From: Glaciecola sp964621345
GTDB lineage: Bacteria; Pseudomonadota; Gammaproteobacteria; Enterobacterales; Alteromonadaceae
Direction of reading: 5' to 3'
Length of the DNA: 47,072 bases
NCBI GenBank assembly: GCA_964621345.1
Contig: CAZUON010000023.1
Location: 1-47,072, forward strand
The notes below the pieces were generated by a model. It had not been told where the DNA came from and ran no database searches. It was given only the letters and a program-made list of their open reading frames with translations. Of this stretch, positions 7,966-16,746 are shown in pieces. The translations under genes and the position numbers were made by a program. Position 1 is the stretch's first letter. Each line of letters begins with the position of its first letter.

Positions 7966-9639
7966 TTAAGCCACAACCTTTCTTTCATCTTCAATTTCGG
8001 TCAAATGCGCATTTGGCTTAAAGGTATCAGCAGAGGCCTCTTCAACATCAAGTTGATAGCGTGGCGGCGTCTTGCCTTCTAAAAATGAGCCTTTTGCCAC
8101 ATGCGGAAAGACTTGGTCGTAACGTTTAATTTGGTCTTGTGTCACTCGTCGGAATATATGCGTGCGATTCACTTCACTTGGTGCGGCAATACCTGCAGAG
8201 GTCATTATATCGACTGCTGCATGCAAGGTTTTTTCTTGAAAACTCTGTACACGCTGGTATTTGTCTTCAGGGACTAAGCCTTTCGACAAACGCGGGTCTT
8301 GCGTAGCCACTCCTGTTGGACAGCGGTTAGTGTTACAACTTAATGACTGCACGCAACCAAGGGCCAGCATCATACCGCGGGCGCTGTTACATAGGTCGGC
8401 GCCAATCGCTAAATTTTTCACTAAATGAAAGCCGGAAATGATTTTACCACTGGCAATCAACTTAACATTTTCACGTAAACCAAAGCCAATTAGTGCATCA
8501 TCAACAAAAGCAAGTGCCTCGCGCAAGGGCGAACCAATAGAGTTTGAGTACTCTAGAGGAGCTGCTCCCGTGCCCCCTTCACCACCATCAACAGTAATAA
8601 AATCAGGGCCATCGTCTAATTTGATCATCGCTTTACATATTGCCATAAATTCACTTTTACGGCCGATAGCAAGCTTAAAGCCAACCGGTTTGCCCCCCGA
8701 CAACTTACGTAATGTTTGGATAAATTGAATTAACTCAATGGGGTTTGAAAATGCGGTATGAAATGGCGGTGAATCGACTTGTGTGCCCGGTTCTACGCCA
8801 CGTATTTGGGCAATTTCAATGGTATTTTTATTAGCAGGCAGTATACCGCCATGACCTGGTTTTGCGCCCTGAGAAAGTTTAATCTCTATCATTTTCACTT
8901 GAGGGTCAGTGGCCGCGGCCTGAAATTTATCGGCGTCAAAATTACCGTCGGGCGTTCTGCAACCAAAGTAACCCGTACCAATTTGCCACACAAGATCTGC
9001 ACCGTGCTCTTTATGATAGGGGCTAATGCCGCCTTCACCGGTATTGTGATAAAAATGACCCGCTTTTGCCCCCCTGTTTAACGCCAATAAAGCATTTTTG
9101 CTCAAAGACCCAAAGCTCATTGCTGAGATATTTAAAATACTCGCTTGATAAGGCTGCGTGCAATGCTTACCGCCAATTTCAACCCGCGGCTTACAATTTA
9201 CATCTTTTACATTAAGCGCTGAAATAGAATGACCAATCCACTCATAACCCTCACGATATGTATCGACCTGCGTACCAAATGGAACAGTTTCGCGGTTGCT
9301 CTTTGCGCGTTGATACACAATGTTTCGAAACATGCGGCTAATGGGTGCTCCGGTGGTTTCCGACTCAATTAAATATTGCTGAATAAAAGGACGAATCTCC
9401 TCCATAAACCACCGACCTCTAGCAAGAACCGGATAGTTACGCCAAAGTGCATGTCGACGCTGGGTCATGTCGTAAATTACAAGCATGAGCAAGGGCACGG
9501 TAATAAGGCCTAACCACAACAAAGGATTGTGAAAGTAGGCTGCTAAAAGTACTAGCAGGTTCATTACAATCACTGCAATTAAAATAGGTAAGGCCATAAA
9601 ATTATAAATCCTTGTGGGTCGTTTCAATCCTGTTGGCAC
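7966..9639 (-). CDS. Membrane-anchored FMN-binding glutamate synthase family protein
   Basis: The body of this 557-residue protein is the FMN and iron-sulfur synthase domain of glutamate synthase (GltB2 type): MSFGSLSKNAL, GEGGISPYH, a Lys-rich AIGRKSEF segment, the FMN-loop DGGEGGTGAAP, and the 3Fe-4S cysteine cluster CVQSLSCNTNRCP. It lacks the class II amidotransferase domain of GltB. Two hydrophobic segments near the N-terminus (about residues 16-35 and 42-58) suggest an inner-membrane anchor. Such stand-alone proteins are common, but their substrate is not well established, so glutamate synthesis is not claimed. The start is ambiguous: GTG at 9639 has no clear ribosome-binding site, while ATG at 9597 has AAGG 12 nt upstream. 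It lies 51 bp from pdsS on the same strand. Confidence 0.88.
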   Translation of the reverse strand: MPTGLKRPTRIYNFMALPILIAVIVMNLLVLLAAYFHNPLLWLGLITVPLLMLVIYDMTQRRHALWRNYPVLARGRWFMEEIRPFIQQYLIESETTGAPISRMFRNIVYQRAKSNRETVPFGTQVDTYREGYEWIGHSISALNVKDVNCKPRVEIGGKHCTQPYQASILNISAMSFGSLSKNALLALNRGAKAGHFYHNTGEGGISPYHKEHGADLVWQIGTGYFGCRTPDGNFDADKFQAAATDPQVKMIEIKLSQGAKPGHGGILPANKNTIEIAQIRGVEPGTQVDSPPFHTAFSNPIELIQFIQTLRKLSGGKPVGFKLAIGRKSEFMAICKAMIKLDDGPDFITVDGGEGGTGAAPLEYSNSIGSPLREALAFVDDALIGFGLRENVKLIASGKIISGFHLVKNLAIGADLCNSARGMMLALGCVQSLSCNTNRCPTGVATQDPRLSKGLVPEDKYQRVQSFQEKTLHAAVDIMTSAGIAAPSEVNRTHIFRRVTQDQIKRYDQVFPHVAKGSFLEGKTPPRYQLDVEEASADTFKPNAHLTEIEDERKVVA

Positions 9640-9690
9640 AATGCCGTAGATTTCAAGCTTAACAAAAAAACGTAAGCTTTAAACTATGAT

Positions 9691-11862
9691 TCAATTTTTT
9701 GAGGGAGTAAATAACATCAACACAATGACGCCACTATGGTCTGGCAAATTATCAATACTTAAGCGACCCGCATGAAATTTAACAATAATATCGGCAATAA
9801 ATAAACCCAGTCCTAAATGAGCTGAGTCGGCAGGCGATGATTTACGCACTGAAATCATCGACTCTAACAACTGCTGTTTCATATCCTCGGGCAGCAAAGG
9901 ACCACGATTGCTCACCGATAACGCACATTGTTTGTCTTTTTCAAACACGCGAACGTCTATAGCTTGCCCTGTCTCACTAAATTCAATGGCGTTGCTCAGG
10001 ACTTTATCTAACATTTGCGCAAAGAGTTCTGGCGAGCCCTTAAGTTGTGTCTCTTGTAGCGTGTTTTGATAGTGAATAACATGCTCAGGATAAGTCATTT
10101 TAAAACCTTCGATGCAGCCACTTAGTACTTCTGCAAGCGCAAACTCTTCTTTATCAGTTCGTTTAATTGACTCATCTAAACGGGTTGCCTCACTCATGCT
10201 ATTGAGTATTTTACTCAGTCTAGAAATCCCCTGTTTGGCACGTTCAACGTATACGTGACGATCTGCTCCATCTGGGTCTAGCATTAAGTTATCAAGAGAT
10301 GAGTTGACGATTGCCACTGGCGTTCTTAGTTCATGAGAAAGACGCGATGCCATGTTTTCCAAGTAATGATTGTATTGGCTAAGTTTACCTAGCACTTTTA
10401 AAAAGGTTCGCGACAAGTCCCCAATTTCATCGGAGGATGTCGACGCGGGTATTTGTCCTACAATTTTACCGTTTGCATCGATCGCATTTTCAGTATCATC
10501 ACGTAAGCGCCGGATTCGGCTCGATATCCGCGAAGCAATCAAAAAGAAAGACACAATGCCCAGCACAATTACCGCAAGAATAAAGTTAAATTGTTTCTCT
10601 AAAGCCTGATTACGCAAAGTACGAATACCGTTAGTGGTTTGTTCTACAACCACCGCCCCCATTACCTCACCGTCAATAAAAATGGGGTGAGCAGCCGACA
10701 AAATCACCGCTTTATTATCAGGGCTAAGGCGCCACAATGTATCAGGTTGACCGCCCAGAGCGCTGGTAATGTCTTTACCTTGCAAGGCAAAGGCATCAGA
10801 CAGTTCATCAATAAATTTGCTAGGCGGTTTGGTGAGTATTTTATAGTACAAAGGCAGGAGCACCTTAGATTCAAAGCGTCGCCATAAGCTGTTGTCGTTT
10901 ACTTTATTCAACTGAGCCTGTTCGCTTGACACCCCCGGCGCACTTTGAATATCACCCGAACGGGCAAGTACACGCATATGTTTGTCAACCACCCAAACAC
11001 GTGCATTAGAATACTTGAGACCTTTAATGATACGTTCTATTTCAGGCGATGGGATAAGCACCGTTCCTAAATCTTCTGACCTTGTAGGATTCGCTGTCCC
11101 CATCAGATATTTAATTTCTCGGCTACTGGCATCATCTACGTCGGCAATTGCAAAAGCAATATTGCTCGACACCATATCAAGTGGGAATCGTAACTCTAAG
11201 TCGTAGCCCTTGTCGGTTAAACGCCATTGTCCTTGAATACGGGTTTCAACCGCTATAGGGCTAATTAGGTCGGTGTCGCTGTCGAGTAAAAATGCGTTAA
11301 CCCAACCCGCCTCGAAAGGTGCGATGACAAAACGTTTAAATTCTCCATCGGCGTCGGTTAATGCAATTTGTAAAAAATCATTTCTATCGATACGCAAGGC
11401 ATTTTGTGGGCGGAACAAAACCACATCATCGGTTACGCTGAACATTGCATATAAAAACTTATCGTACTGCCCCACCATGTGTTTAAACTTAAGACTTTGC
11501 GGGTCATACACTTTCGATTGCTCAATCAGATTAGTGGCATCATATGAAATCATTAAATCGCGATAGTCTTGCCAGTCTTGCAAACGCCCATCGAGTTGAA
11601 TGGGATAGCGAATGCGGTGCGCATATAAGTCTTTACTTGGGCGCACATTCGATAAAAACGCCGACTGATTATCAAATAATACTGGGCGCTCATGTAAAGC
11701 CGTAGCCACTGCTCTTGCGGTGCCCACAAGGGTCTGTTCTTGACCTATGCGCAAGTAGCTCTCGAGCTCCCACACAAACTGATATCCCAAATAAGGAATA
11801 ACAAACAAAAAAGACGAAAAGAGAACTAACTTTGTTCTAAGACCCACTCCCCACTTCTTCAT
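9691..11862 (-). CDS. pdsS: Proteobacterial dedicated sortase system sensor histidine kinase PdsS
   Basis: This 723-residue kinase pairs with the adjacent response regulator to control the sortase locus (role inferred from family and context). Order: a transmembrane helix (about 10-30), a large periplasmic region (35-420), a second helix (423-443), a HAMP-like linker, a HisKA domain with phospho-acceptor H510 in RLSHELRTP, and an HATPase domain with an N box (NAIEF near 625) and LGLGLF (683-688). The first periplasmic part (about 85-245) resembles a CBM9/DOMON-type beta sandwich: it opens with IQLDGRLQDWQDY, then has LYAMFSVTDD. The second part (283-410) looks like a Cache or PAS-like sensor. 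I chose ATG 11862 because it shares one base with the pdsR stop (TAATG); longer starts extend into pdsR. Confidence 0.9.
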   Translation of the reverse strand: MKKWGVGLRTKLVLFSSFLFVIPYLGYQFVWELESYLRIGQEQTLVGTARAVATALHERPVLFDNQSAFLSNVRPSKDLYAHRIRYPIQLDGRLQDWQDYRDLMISYDATNLIEQSKVYDPQSLKFKHMVGQYDKFLYAMFSVTDDVVLFRPQNALRIDRNDFLQIALTDADGEFKRFVIAPFEAGWVNAFLLDSDTDLISPIAVETRIQGQWRLTDKGYDLELRFPLDMVSSNIAFAIADVDDASSREIKYLMGTANPTRSEDLGTVLIPSPEIERIIKGLKYSNARVWVVDKHMRVLARSGDIQSAPGVSSEQAQLNKVNDNSLWRRFESKVLLPLYYKILTKPPSKFIDELSDAFALQGKDITSALGGQPDTLWRLSPDNKAVILSAAHPIFIDGEVMGAVVVEQTTNGIRTLRNQALEKQFNFILAVIVLGIVSFFLIASRISSRIRRLRDDTENAIDANGKIVGQIPASTSSDEIGDLSRTFLKVLGKLSQYNHYLENMASRLSHELRTPVAIVNSSLDNLMLDPDGADRHVYVERAKQGISRLSKILNSMSEATRLDESIKRTDKEEFALAEVLSGCIEGFKMTYPEHVIHYQNTLQETQLKGSPELFAQMLDKVLSNAIEFSETGQAIDVRVFEKDKQCALSVSNRGPLLPEDMKQQLLESMISVRKSSPADSAHLGLGLFIADIIVKFHAGRLSIDNLPDHSGVIVLMLFTPSKN

Positions 11863-12554
11863 TATTGGCATTTCCAGCGATAACCCATACCGTAAACAGT
11901 TTCGATGCAATCAAAGTCGGCTTGCAGGGCCATAAACTTTTTGCGAATACGTTTGATGTGCGAGGTAATTGTGGTGTCATCTACCACCATTTTAGACTCG
12001 TCCATCAATTGTTGTCTGCTTTTTACATGGCCGGCATGTTTGGCAATCGCATGCAACATCCAAAACTCGGTCACAGTCAGTTCAAGGGGCGTACCTGTCC
12101 AACTCACCGTCATGCGTTTTGCATCCATACTCAACTTACCTGTATTTAAGATGTCTGACGCCAATTGTGGTTGCGCTAGTAAATCATTGCGCCTAAATAG
12201 CGCAGCAATGCGGGCTAATAAATGCGGCAAGCTGATATCTTTTGTAAGGTAGTCGTCTGCGCCCATACGCAAACCACAAATAGTGTCGTAATCGTTATCC
12301 CTTGCGGTAAAAAAGATGATTGGTAGGGTTTTAGATAAGCCTCGCAATTGCTGACAAAGGGCAAAACCACCATCAATTTCGTCTTGCAAGCCAATATCAA
12401 TAATCGCTAAGTCTGGCAAGTTCTGAGCAAAGGCGCTTTCTGCACCTGCACGAGTGTCAAAGGGCAGCACTTTGTAACCTTGTTTGGTCAATGCAGCGAT
12501 ATAGTTTTCTCGTAGTGCGAGGTCATCTTCGACCAAGGCGATAGTTTTCGACAT
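11862..12554 (-). CDS. pdsR: Proteobacterial dedicated sortase system response regulator PdsR
   Basis: This 230-residue OmpR/PhoB-type regulator has a receiver domain with the acidic pair E9-D10-D11, phospho-acceptor D53 (AIIDIGL), T83 and K105. A C-terminal winged helix (about 130-228) includes LTVTEFWMLHAIAKH and IETVYGMGYRWK. It should accept phosphate from PdsS and bind DNA, most simply in the divergent region before pdsO. The ATG at 12554 was chosen over an upstream in-frame TTG at 12569; neither has a strong ribosome-binding site. The stop codon overlaps the pdsS start by one base. The regulon is unknown. Confidence 0.92.
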   Translation of the reverse strand: MSKTIALVEDDLALRENYIAALTKQGYKVLPFDTRAGAESAFAQNLPDLAIIDIGLQDEIDGGFALCQQLRGLSKTLPIIFFTARDNDYDTICGLRMGADDYLTKDISLPHLLARIAALFRRNDLLAQPQLASDILNTGKLSMDAKRMTVSWTGTPLELTVTEFWMLHAIAKHAGHVKSRQQLMDESKMVVDDTTITSHIKRIRKKFMALQADFDCIETVYGMGYRWKCQ

Positions 12555-12799
12555 ATGATTTTGACGCAAAGCCTTTAGCTTATGTAAATGAATGGCTCAA
12601 CTATATCTAATTATTTGCCAAAGCAAAGCCCAGGAGAACAATTTCCATATTTTCGCCACAATTGACCTCCACATTGCCACGATTCCCCCCTTTGTTTGCC
12701 ATTTTTTCTTTGTTTAATAGCTCTCGACTAGCAACGAGGCAGTTGAACTCGCCGACCTTGCTGACTTTTTACAAAATCTATAAACAGACTTAGGAAAAC
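12555..12799. promoter_or_regulatory. Divergent regulatory region of the sortase locus
   Basis: These 245 bp separate pdsR (minus) from pdsO (plus) and must hold promoters for both units. Toward pdsR there is a TATAGT -10-like hexamer (plus positions 12600-12605) with a poor -35 (TTTGCT) 16 bp upstream. Two copies of TYGCCAC lie at 12653-12659 and 12674-12680, exactly 21 bp apart, a spacing compatible with a dimeric OmpR-type regulator on one DNA face. An A/T-rich stretch and a C6 run lie between. No convincing pdsO promoter was identified. Confidence 0.45.
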
Positions 12800-13621
12800 A
12801 TGATGAAAAAAATAGTTATTGTTAGCACCATTGCCCTTGCACTTATTCAAAATCCACCGGCGAATGCCGCATCTGATACATCTATTGACACCGCGGATAA
12901 CAAAGCTTTTGTTAAAGAAGAATCTCGTAACGAACTAATTGGTTTTGGCTCAGGCGCGTTGGCTGGTACCTTGGTCGGTGGCCCCATTGGTGGCGTAGTA
13001 GGTGCTTTGTTCGGTATGTTTGTGGCAAACGACGTGAACAGCGACAATAAAATAGAGGAGCAAAACGCCGAGCTAAACGCGCTGAACTATCAGGTTAGTC
13101 GACAAGCACAAGAATTTAATGCGCTTTCTGACCAATACGCACAATTAGAACAATCGCAAATGGTACAGTTAGCCAGCTTCGACACTAAATTAGCCACTGA
13201 GTGGATGCGCGACCTGCCGCCGCTCGAGTCGAATGTACAATTCAAAACTGCATCGTTTTTAGTTGAAGAGCCCTTTAAAGCGCAGTTAAAAAGTTTAGCT
13301 GGATTGCTGAATCAGTATCCCAACTTAATGGTAAAAATTAATGGTTTTGCAGATGCTCGCGGTGATTCTCAATATAACCGTATTCTATCAGAACAACGGG
13401 CAGATTCAGTTAAAGACTTTTTACTGACACAGCGCGTAAAACCAAGCCAAATGATCACCCAAGGCCAAGGCGAACTTAGCCCCGACCTAAACAGCACAAC
13501 AAAAAGCGATGAATCTACTCAAAACGCCGTAGCAGCCAAGCAATATGAGTCACTCTTTTTTGACCGCAGAGTCACCTTAAAGCTTCTAAGTGAGCAAGAT
13601 GCGATGACAGCAGCCAATTAA
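12800..13621 (+). CDS. pdsO: Sortase-associated OmpA-like protein PdsO
   Basis: This 273-residue exported protein has a signal peptide (cleavage near ANAA, residues 21-24), a glycine-zipper hydrophobic segment (48-75, with GSGALAGTLVGG and GGVVGALFG), a likely coiled coil (83-130) and an OmpA-like peptidoglycan-binding domain (about 145-262) with NGFADARGDSQYN and LSEQRA. The family is described as the peptidoglycan-associated member of the marine sortase system. It probably tethers the outer envelope to peptidoglycan at the site of sorting, but this is inference. Two adjacent ATGs occur at 12800 and 12803; AGGA at 12792-12795 is better spaced for the second. A terminator overlaps its stop codon. 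Confidence 0.9.
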   Translation: MMKKIVIVSTIALALIQNPPANAASDTSIDTADNKAFVKEESRNELIGFGSGALAGTLVGGPIGGVVGALFGMFVANDVNSDNKIEEQNAELNALNYQVSRQAQEFNALSDQYAQLEQSQMVQLASFDTKLATEWMRDLPPLESNVQFKTASFLVEEPFKAQLKSLAGLLNQYPNLMVKINGFADARGDSQYNRILSEQRADSVKDFLLTQRVKPSQMITQGQGELSPDLNSTTKSDESTQNAVAAKQYESLFFDRRVTLKLLSEQDAMTAAN

Positions 13622-13634
13622 TGGCTGCTTTTTC
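13609..13634 (+). terminator. Intrinsic terminator overlapping the pdsO stop
   Basis: A 7-bp stem (AGCAGCC with GGCTGCT) and a 7-nt loop that contains the pdsO stop codon are followed by five T residues. It lies inside the otherwise co-directional pdsO-substrate-sortase unit, so downstream genes would depend on read-through or a separate promoter. Confidence 0.65.
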
Positions 13635-13704
13635 CTGCTTGTTTGCGATACCAGCAATAAAGCCACTCACAGACTAAAAAATAAAAACTAATACGAGGTG
13701 TTAG

Positions 13705-16104
13705 GTGACTCAAATTCAAAAATTACTCATCGTTATCACAGCCGTCGGCATGGTGAGTTTGTTACATGCGATGTCGGGCGATTCTGTCAATATCGCCAAT
13801 GCTCTGCGTTTTATCCCTGAGTACAATAACAGCGAAGGCTCCAGCACAATAAATCAGCCCTTATCTGCCAGTGCCAAAAAAGCGTTGATGAGCATGGGAA
13901 GTACCGGCGATGGCGTGAATGTTGACGCGATTGTTCATGTGGGCGATAGCATTGAGGCCACTTATATTGAGAGTGCGCACATTGAAAACACGCATATCGT
14001 AAATAATATTTACGAGAACAAACATGGCGGGTTTTACTTCAAACAAGGACACGAGGCTACTTTACAAGCAAACTATCTATCAAGTGCGGTATTACGCAGT
14101 GAATTCGATGTGCAGGTAAACGCGAATATTCAGCGCACCAAAGTCACCCAGTATTTTGAAAATACCAGTGACAACTGGCAAGACGGCGTTTATGTCTTTC
14201 CATTACCAGAGGATGCGGCGGTTGACGCTATGACCATGCAAATTGGTGAGCGTAAAATCATTGGCCAAATACGAGAAAAACAAGTCGCCAAAGCGGCATT
14301 TGAGGCAGCCAAAAAAGCAGGTAAAAGTGCCAGCTTAATTGACCAAGTTAGACCCAATATGTTTGTAAACAAAATTGCTAATATTGCGCCTCATACGGGT
14401 ATTGAAGTCACCATAGAATACCAAGAAGTGATTGATTTACAGGACTCCCAGTTTGAGCTTCGCATTCCAACGACCATTACGCCAAGATATTCAGCCAAAA
14501 CCAAGGCCCCAGCTGATACCAATAAGCAAGCCACTCCTTCGATTGCGCCGTCAACAAGCTCAAAGGACTTTTCTATACAGGTGAGCATTAATATGGGCAT
14601 GGCTATCAGCAACGTTCGCAGTGAGCATCATAAAATAAGCACTGAACCTGCTACCGGCAATAATCATGGTGTATTGGTGTCCTTAGATGAAGCTGCCCCG
14701 GTAGCAAAAGAATTTGTATTGCACTGGTCCCTTGCCTCAATCAGCAAGCCAGAAGCAGCTCACCTAAGCCATATCGGTAACAATCAGCAATATGGCTTAA
14801 TCCAGATTGTACCACCGTCTGCACCCTCAACAGATAGTCATGACGCTAAACGAGAGCTTACCTTTATTCTCGACACATCTGGCTCAATGGTGGGAGATGC
14901 CATTGAACAAGCAAAAATGGCGTTAATTAGCGCCATCAACGAATTAAGGGCAGAAGATAGCTTTAATGTAATTGAATTTAATAGCCGCGCGGTTAATTTA
15001 TGGGACAATGCGAAAGCGGCCAATGTCGATAACAAAACGCAGGCAACCCGTTTTGTTAAAAAGTTAGAGGCTAGTGGCGGCACTGAAATTGCCGATGCAT
15101 TGTCATTAGCTTTTGACTTACAAGACTACGCACACACTAAAAAGACTACCGCAAAAATAGAGGGCGAGAGTGAAGATGTGTCCTCTCCTTTATTACACCA
15201 GATTTTATTTATTACCGACGGCAGCGTGAATAACGAAGCTCAATTACTCAGCCTAATTACCGAGCGTTTAGGTAAACAGCGGTTGTTCACCATTGGTATT
15301 GGTAGTGCGCCAAATACTTACTTTATGAGTGAGGCGGCGATTGCAGGGCGAGGCACATTTACGTTAATTGGTGATGTGTCTCAAGTCCATAGCAAGATGA
15401 CAGCTCTGCTTAACAAAATAAAACGTCCGGTGCTGACCGATATAGAACTCATTTTAAATCACGATGACCCACAAACAACGCTTGAAGTATTCCCTAGCAA
15501 AATACCTGATGTATATGCGGGGGAGCCTATTACTCTTTTATATCGGTTACAAAGCGCATCACACATTCCGCTAGAGGCACAAAAAGCCCCACGATTTTCG
15601 CTTCAAGCACAGTGGTATGACGCAAATGAAGCGAACACGCCTGCGCACTCGATGATTTGGAAAAGTGCACTGCCTGAGCAACGCTTAGCAGCATCTACAA
15701 TAGATAGTGGGATTCCAAAACAGTGGGCGTATTATAAAATTCAACAACTAAAACGCGCGTTAAATACTACCCCGAGTCAAGGCGAGGACTACCTTGCGTT
15801 ACAACAATACACGCAAAAAGAAATTACCCAGGTAGCACTCTGGCATGGCTTACTTAGCGATTACACAAGTTTACTCGCAATTGATGATCAGCAAATTAAG
15901 CCATCAAAACAGTACCAAGCCATGCTGAAACAAAAAGCACTGGAACAAAATCGCATAGATGCCTTGAGCAATAAAAAGTGGAGTGTAACGCAAATGCATC
16001 TGCCACAAACAAGCACTTCTTCTCGACTGTATTTTACCGCGGGCTTGACGTTTTTTGGACTGGCAGCGCTGTGGTTTATAATAATGCTTACAGGACGAAG
16101 ATAA
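13705..16104 (+). CDS. Marine proteobacterial sortase target protein (VIT and VWA domains, LPQTST signal)
   Basis: This 799-residue exported protein is the presumed substrate of the adjacent sortase. It has a signal peptide (about 1-22), a VIT domain (about 133-245) with YVFPLPEDAAVD and the IREKQVAKAAFEAAK helix, and a VWA domain (about 385-560) whose MIDAS motif DTSGSM starts at D390. The C-terminus is a sorting signal: LPQTST at 766-771, then a hydrophobic helix and the basic tail TGRR. VIT-VWA proteins resemble inter-alpha-trypsin inhibitor heavy chains and are usually adhesive; the ligand is unknown. The start is GTG with GAGGTG five bases upstream. Its TAA is followed immediately by the sortase ATG. 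Confidence 0.93.
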   Translation: MTQIQKLLIVITAVGMVSLLHAMSGDSVNIANALRFIPEYNNSEGSSTINQPLSASAKKALMSMGSTGDGVNVDAIVHVGDSIEATYIESAHIENTHIVNNIYENKHGGFYFKQGHEATLQANYLSSAVLRSEFDVQVNANIQRTKVTQYFENTSDNWQDGVYVFPLPEDAAVDAMTMQIGERKIIGQIREKQVAKAAFEAAKKAGKSASLIDQVRPNMFVNKIANIAPHTGIEVTIEYQEVIDLQDSQFELRIPTTITPRYSAKTKAPADTNKQATPSIAPSTSSKDFSIQVSINMGMAISNVRSEHHKISTEPATGNNHGVLVSLDEAAPVAKEFVLHWSLASISKPEAAHLSHIGNNQQYGLIQIVPPSAPSTDSHDAKRELTFILDTSGSMVGDAIEQAKMALISAINELRAEDSFNVIEFNSRAVNLWDNAKAANVDNKTQATRFVKKLEASGGTEIADALSLAFDLQDYAHTKKTTAKIEGESEDVSSPLLHQILFITDGSVNNEAQLLSLITERLGKQRLFTIGIGSAPNTYFMSEAAIAGRGTFTLIGDVSQVHSKMTALLNKIKRPVLTDIELILNHDDPQTTLEVFPSKIPDVYAGEPITLLYRLQSASHIPLEAQKAPRFSLQAQWYDANEANTPAHSMIWKSALPEQRLAASTIDSGIPKQWAYYKIQQLKRALNTTPSQGEDYLALQQYTQKEITQVALWHGLLSDYTSLLAIDDQQIKPSKQYQAMLKQKALEQNRIDALSNKKWSVTQMHLPQTSTSSRLYFTAGLTFFGLAALWFIIMLTGRR

Positions 16105-16710
16105 ATGCAAAAAGCAGTTAAACATACCGCTAGTCACTTACATACTTGGCATAAACTGGTTGGCGCAAAAACTATCCTAGGCTTGATGCTAATATGCAGT
16201 CTCATTTTTGTAGCAAAAGGTACATATATTCATGCAAAAGCAAGTCTTGCACAAATATTGATGGCGTCAGCATGGGAGCAAGGAAAACAAACAAACATTC
16301 CACAAAAACCATGGCCATGGGCCGACACGGTTGTGATTGGGAAAATTCAATTTTTGAATCAGAGTGACTACATACTGGCAGGCGAAAGTGGACGCAACCT
16401 TGCCTTTGGCCCAAGCCTTATGTCGGCGTCAGCACCGCTGTCGGCGCTCGGCAACTCGGTGATTATTGCCCATCGCGACACGCACTTTGCAGATGTTCAG
16501 TTTTTACAACCAGGGGATCTTATAGAGCTAGAATACATCACCGGGGCGAGACGGTATGAAGTCACCGACTCTTTGGTCATTACCTCCACTGACATTGGAG
16601 TTATGGCAGCTAGCAACGAGGCGATGTTGACATTAATTACTTGCTTTCCATTTACTTCGATTGAGGCAAACCCACACCTTAGGTTTGCGCTAAGAGCTGT
16701 GGCGGTTTAA
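16105..16710 (+). CDS. Class GN (marine proteobacterial type) sortase
   Basis: Sortases are membrane cysteine transpeptidases that cleave an LPxTx-type signal and join the product to a cell-surface nucleophile. This 201-residue protein has an N-terminal transmembrane anchor (about 22-38) and the complete catalytic triad: H123 in IIAHRD, C180 in TLITC and R193 in HLRF. It abuts its presumed substrate with no intergenic base. Sortases are rare in Gram-negative bacteria, and this family typically occurs once per genome with one substrate and the pdsORS genes, all of which are present. The nucleophile and final location of the product are not known from the sequence. Confidence 0.95.
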   Translation: MQKAVKHTASHLHTWHKLVGAKTILGLMLICSLIFVAKGTYIHAKASLAQILMASAWEQGKQTNIPQKPWPWADTVVIGKIQFLNQSDYILAGESGRNLAFGPSLMSASAPLSALGNSVIIAHRDTHFADVQFLQPGDLIELEYITGARRYEVTDSLVITSTDIGVMAASNEAMLTLITCFPFTSIEANPHLRFALRAVAV

Positions 16711-16746
16711 CAAGGCATTGCCACAGCGCTTTATTCACTTTCTTAA

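Noticed and set aside
9654..9679. AAGCTT inverted repeat before pdsS as a terminator
   Set aside because: The stem is only 6 bp with a 13-nt A-rich loop, and it lies upstream of a gene rather than after an operon with a U-tract.
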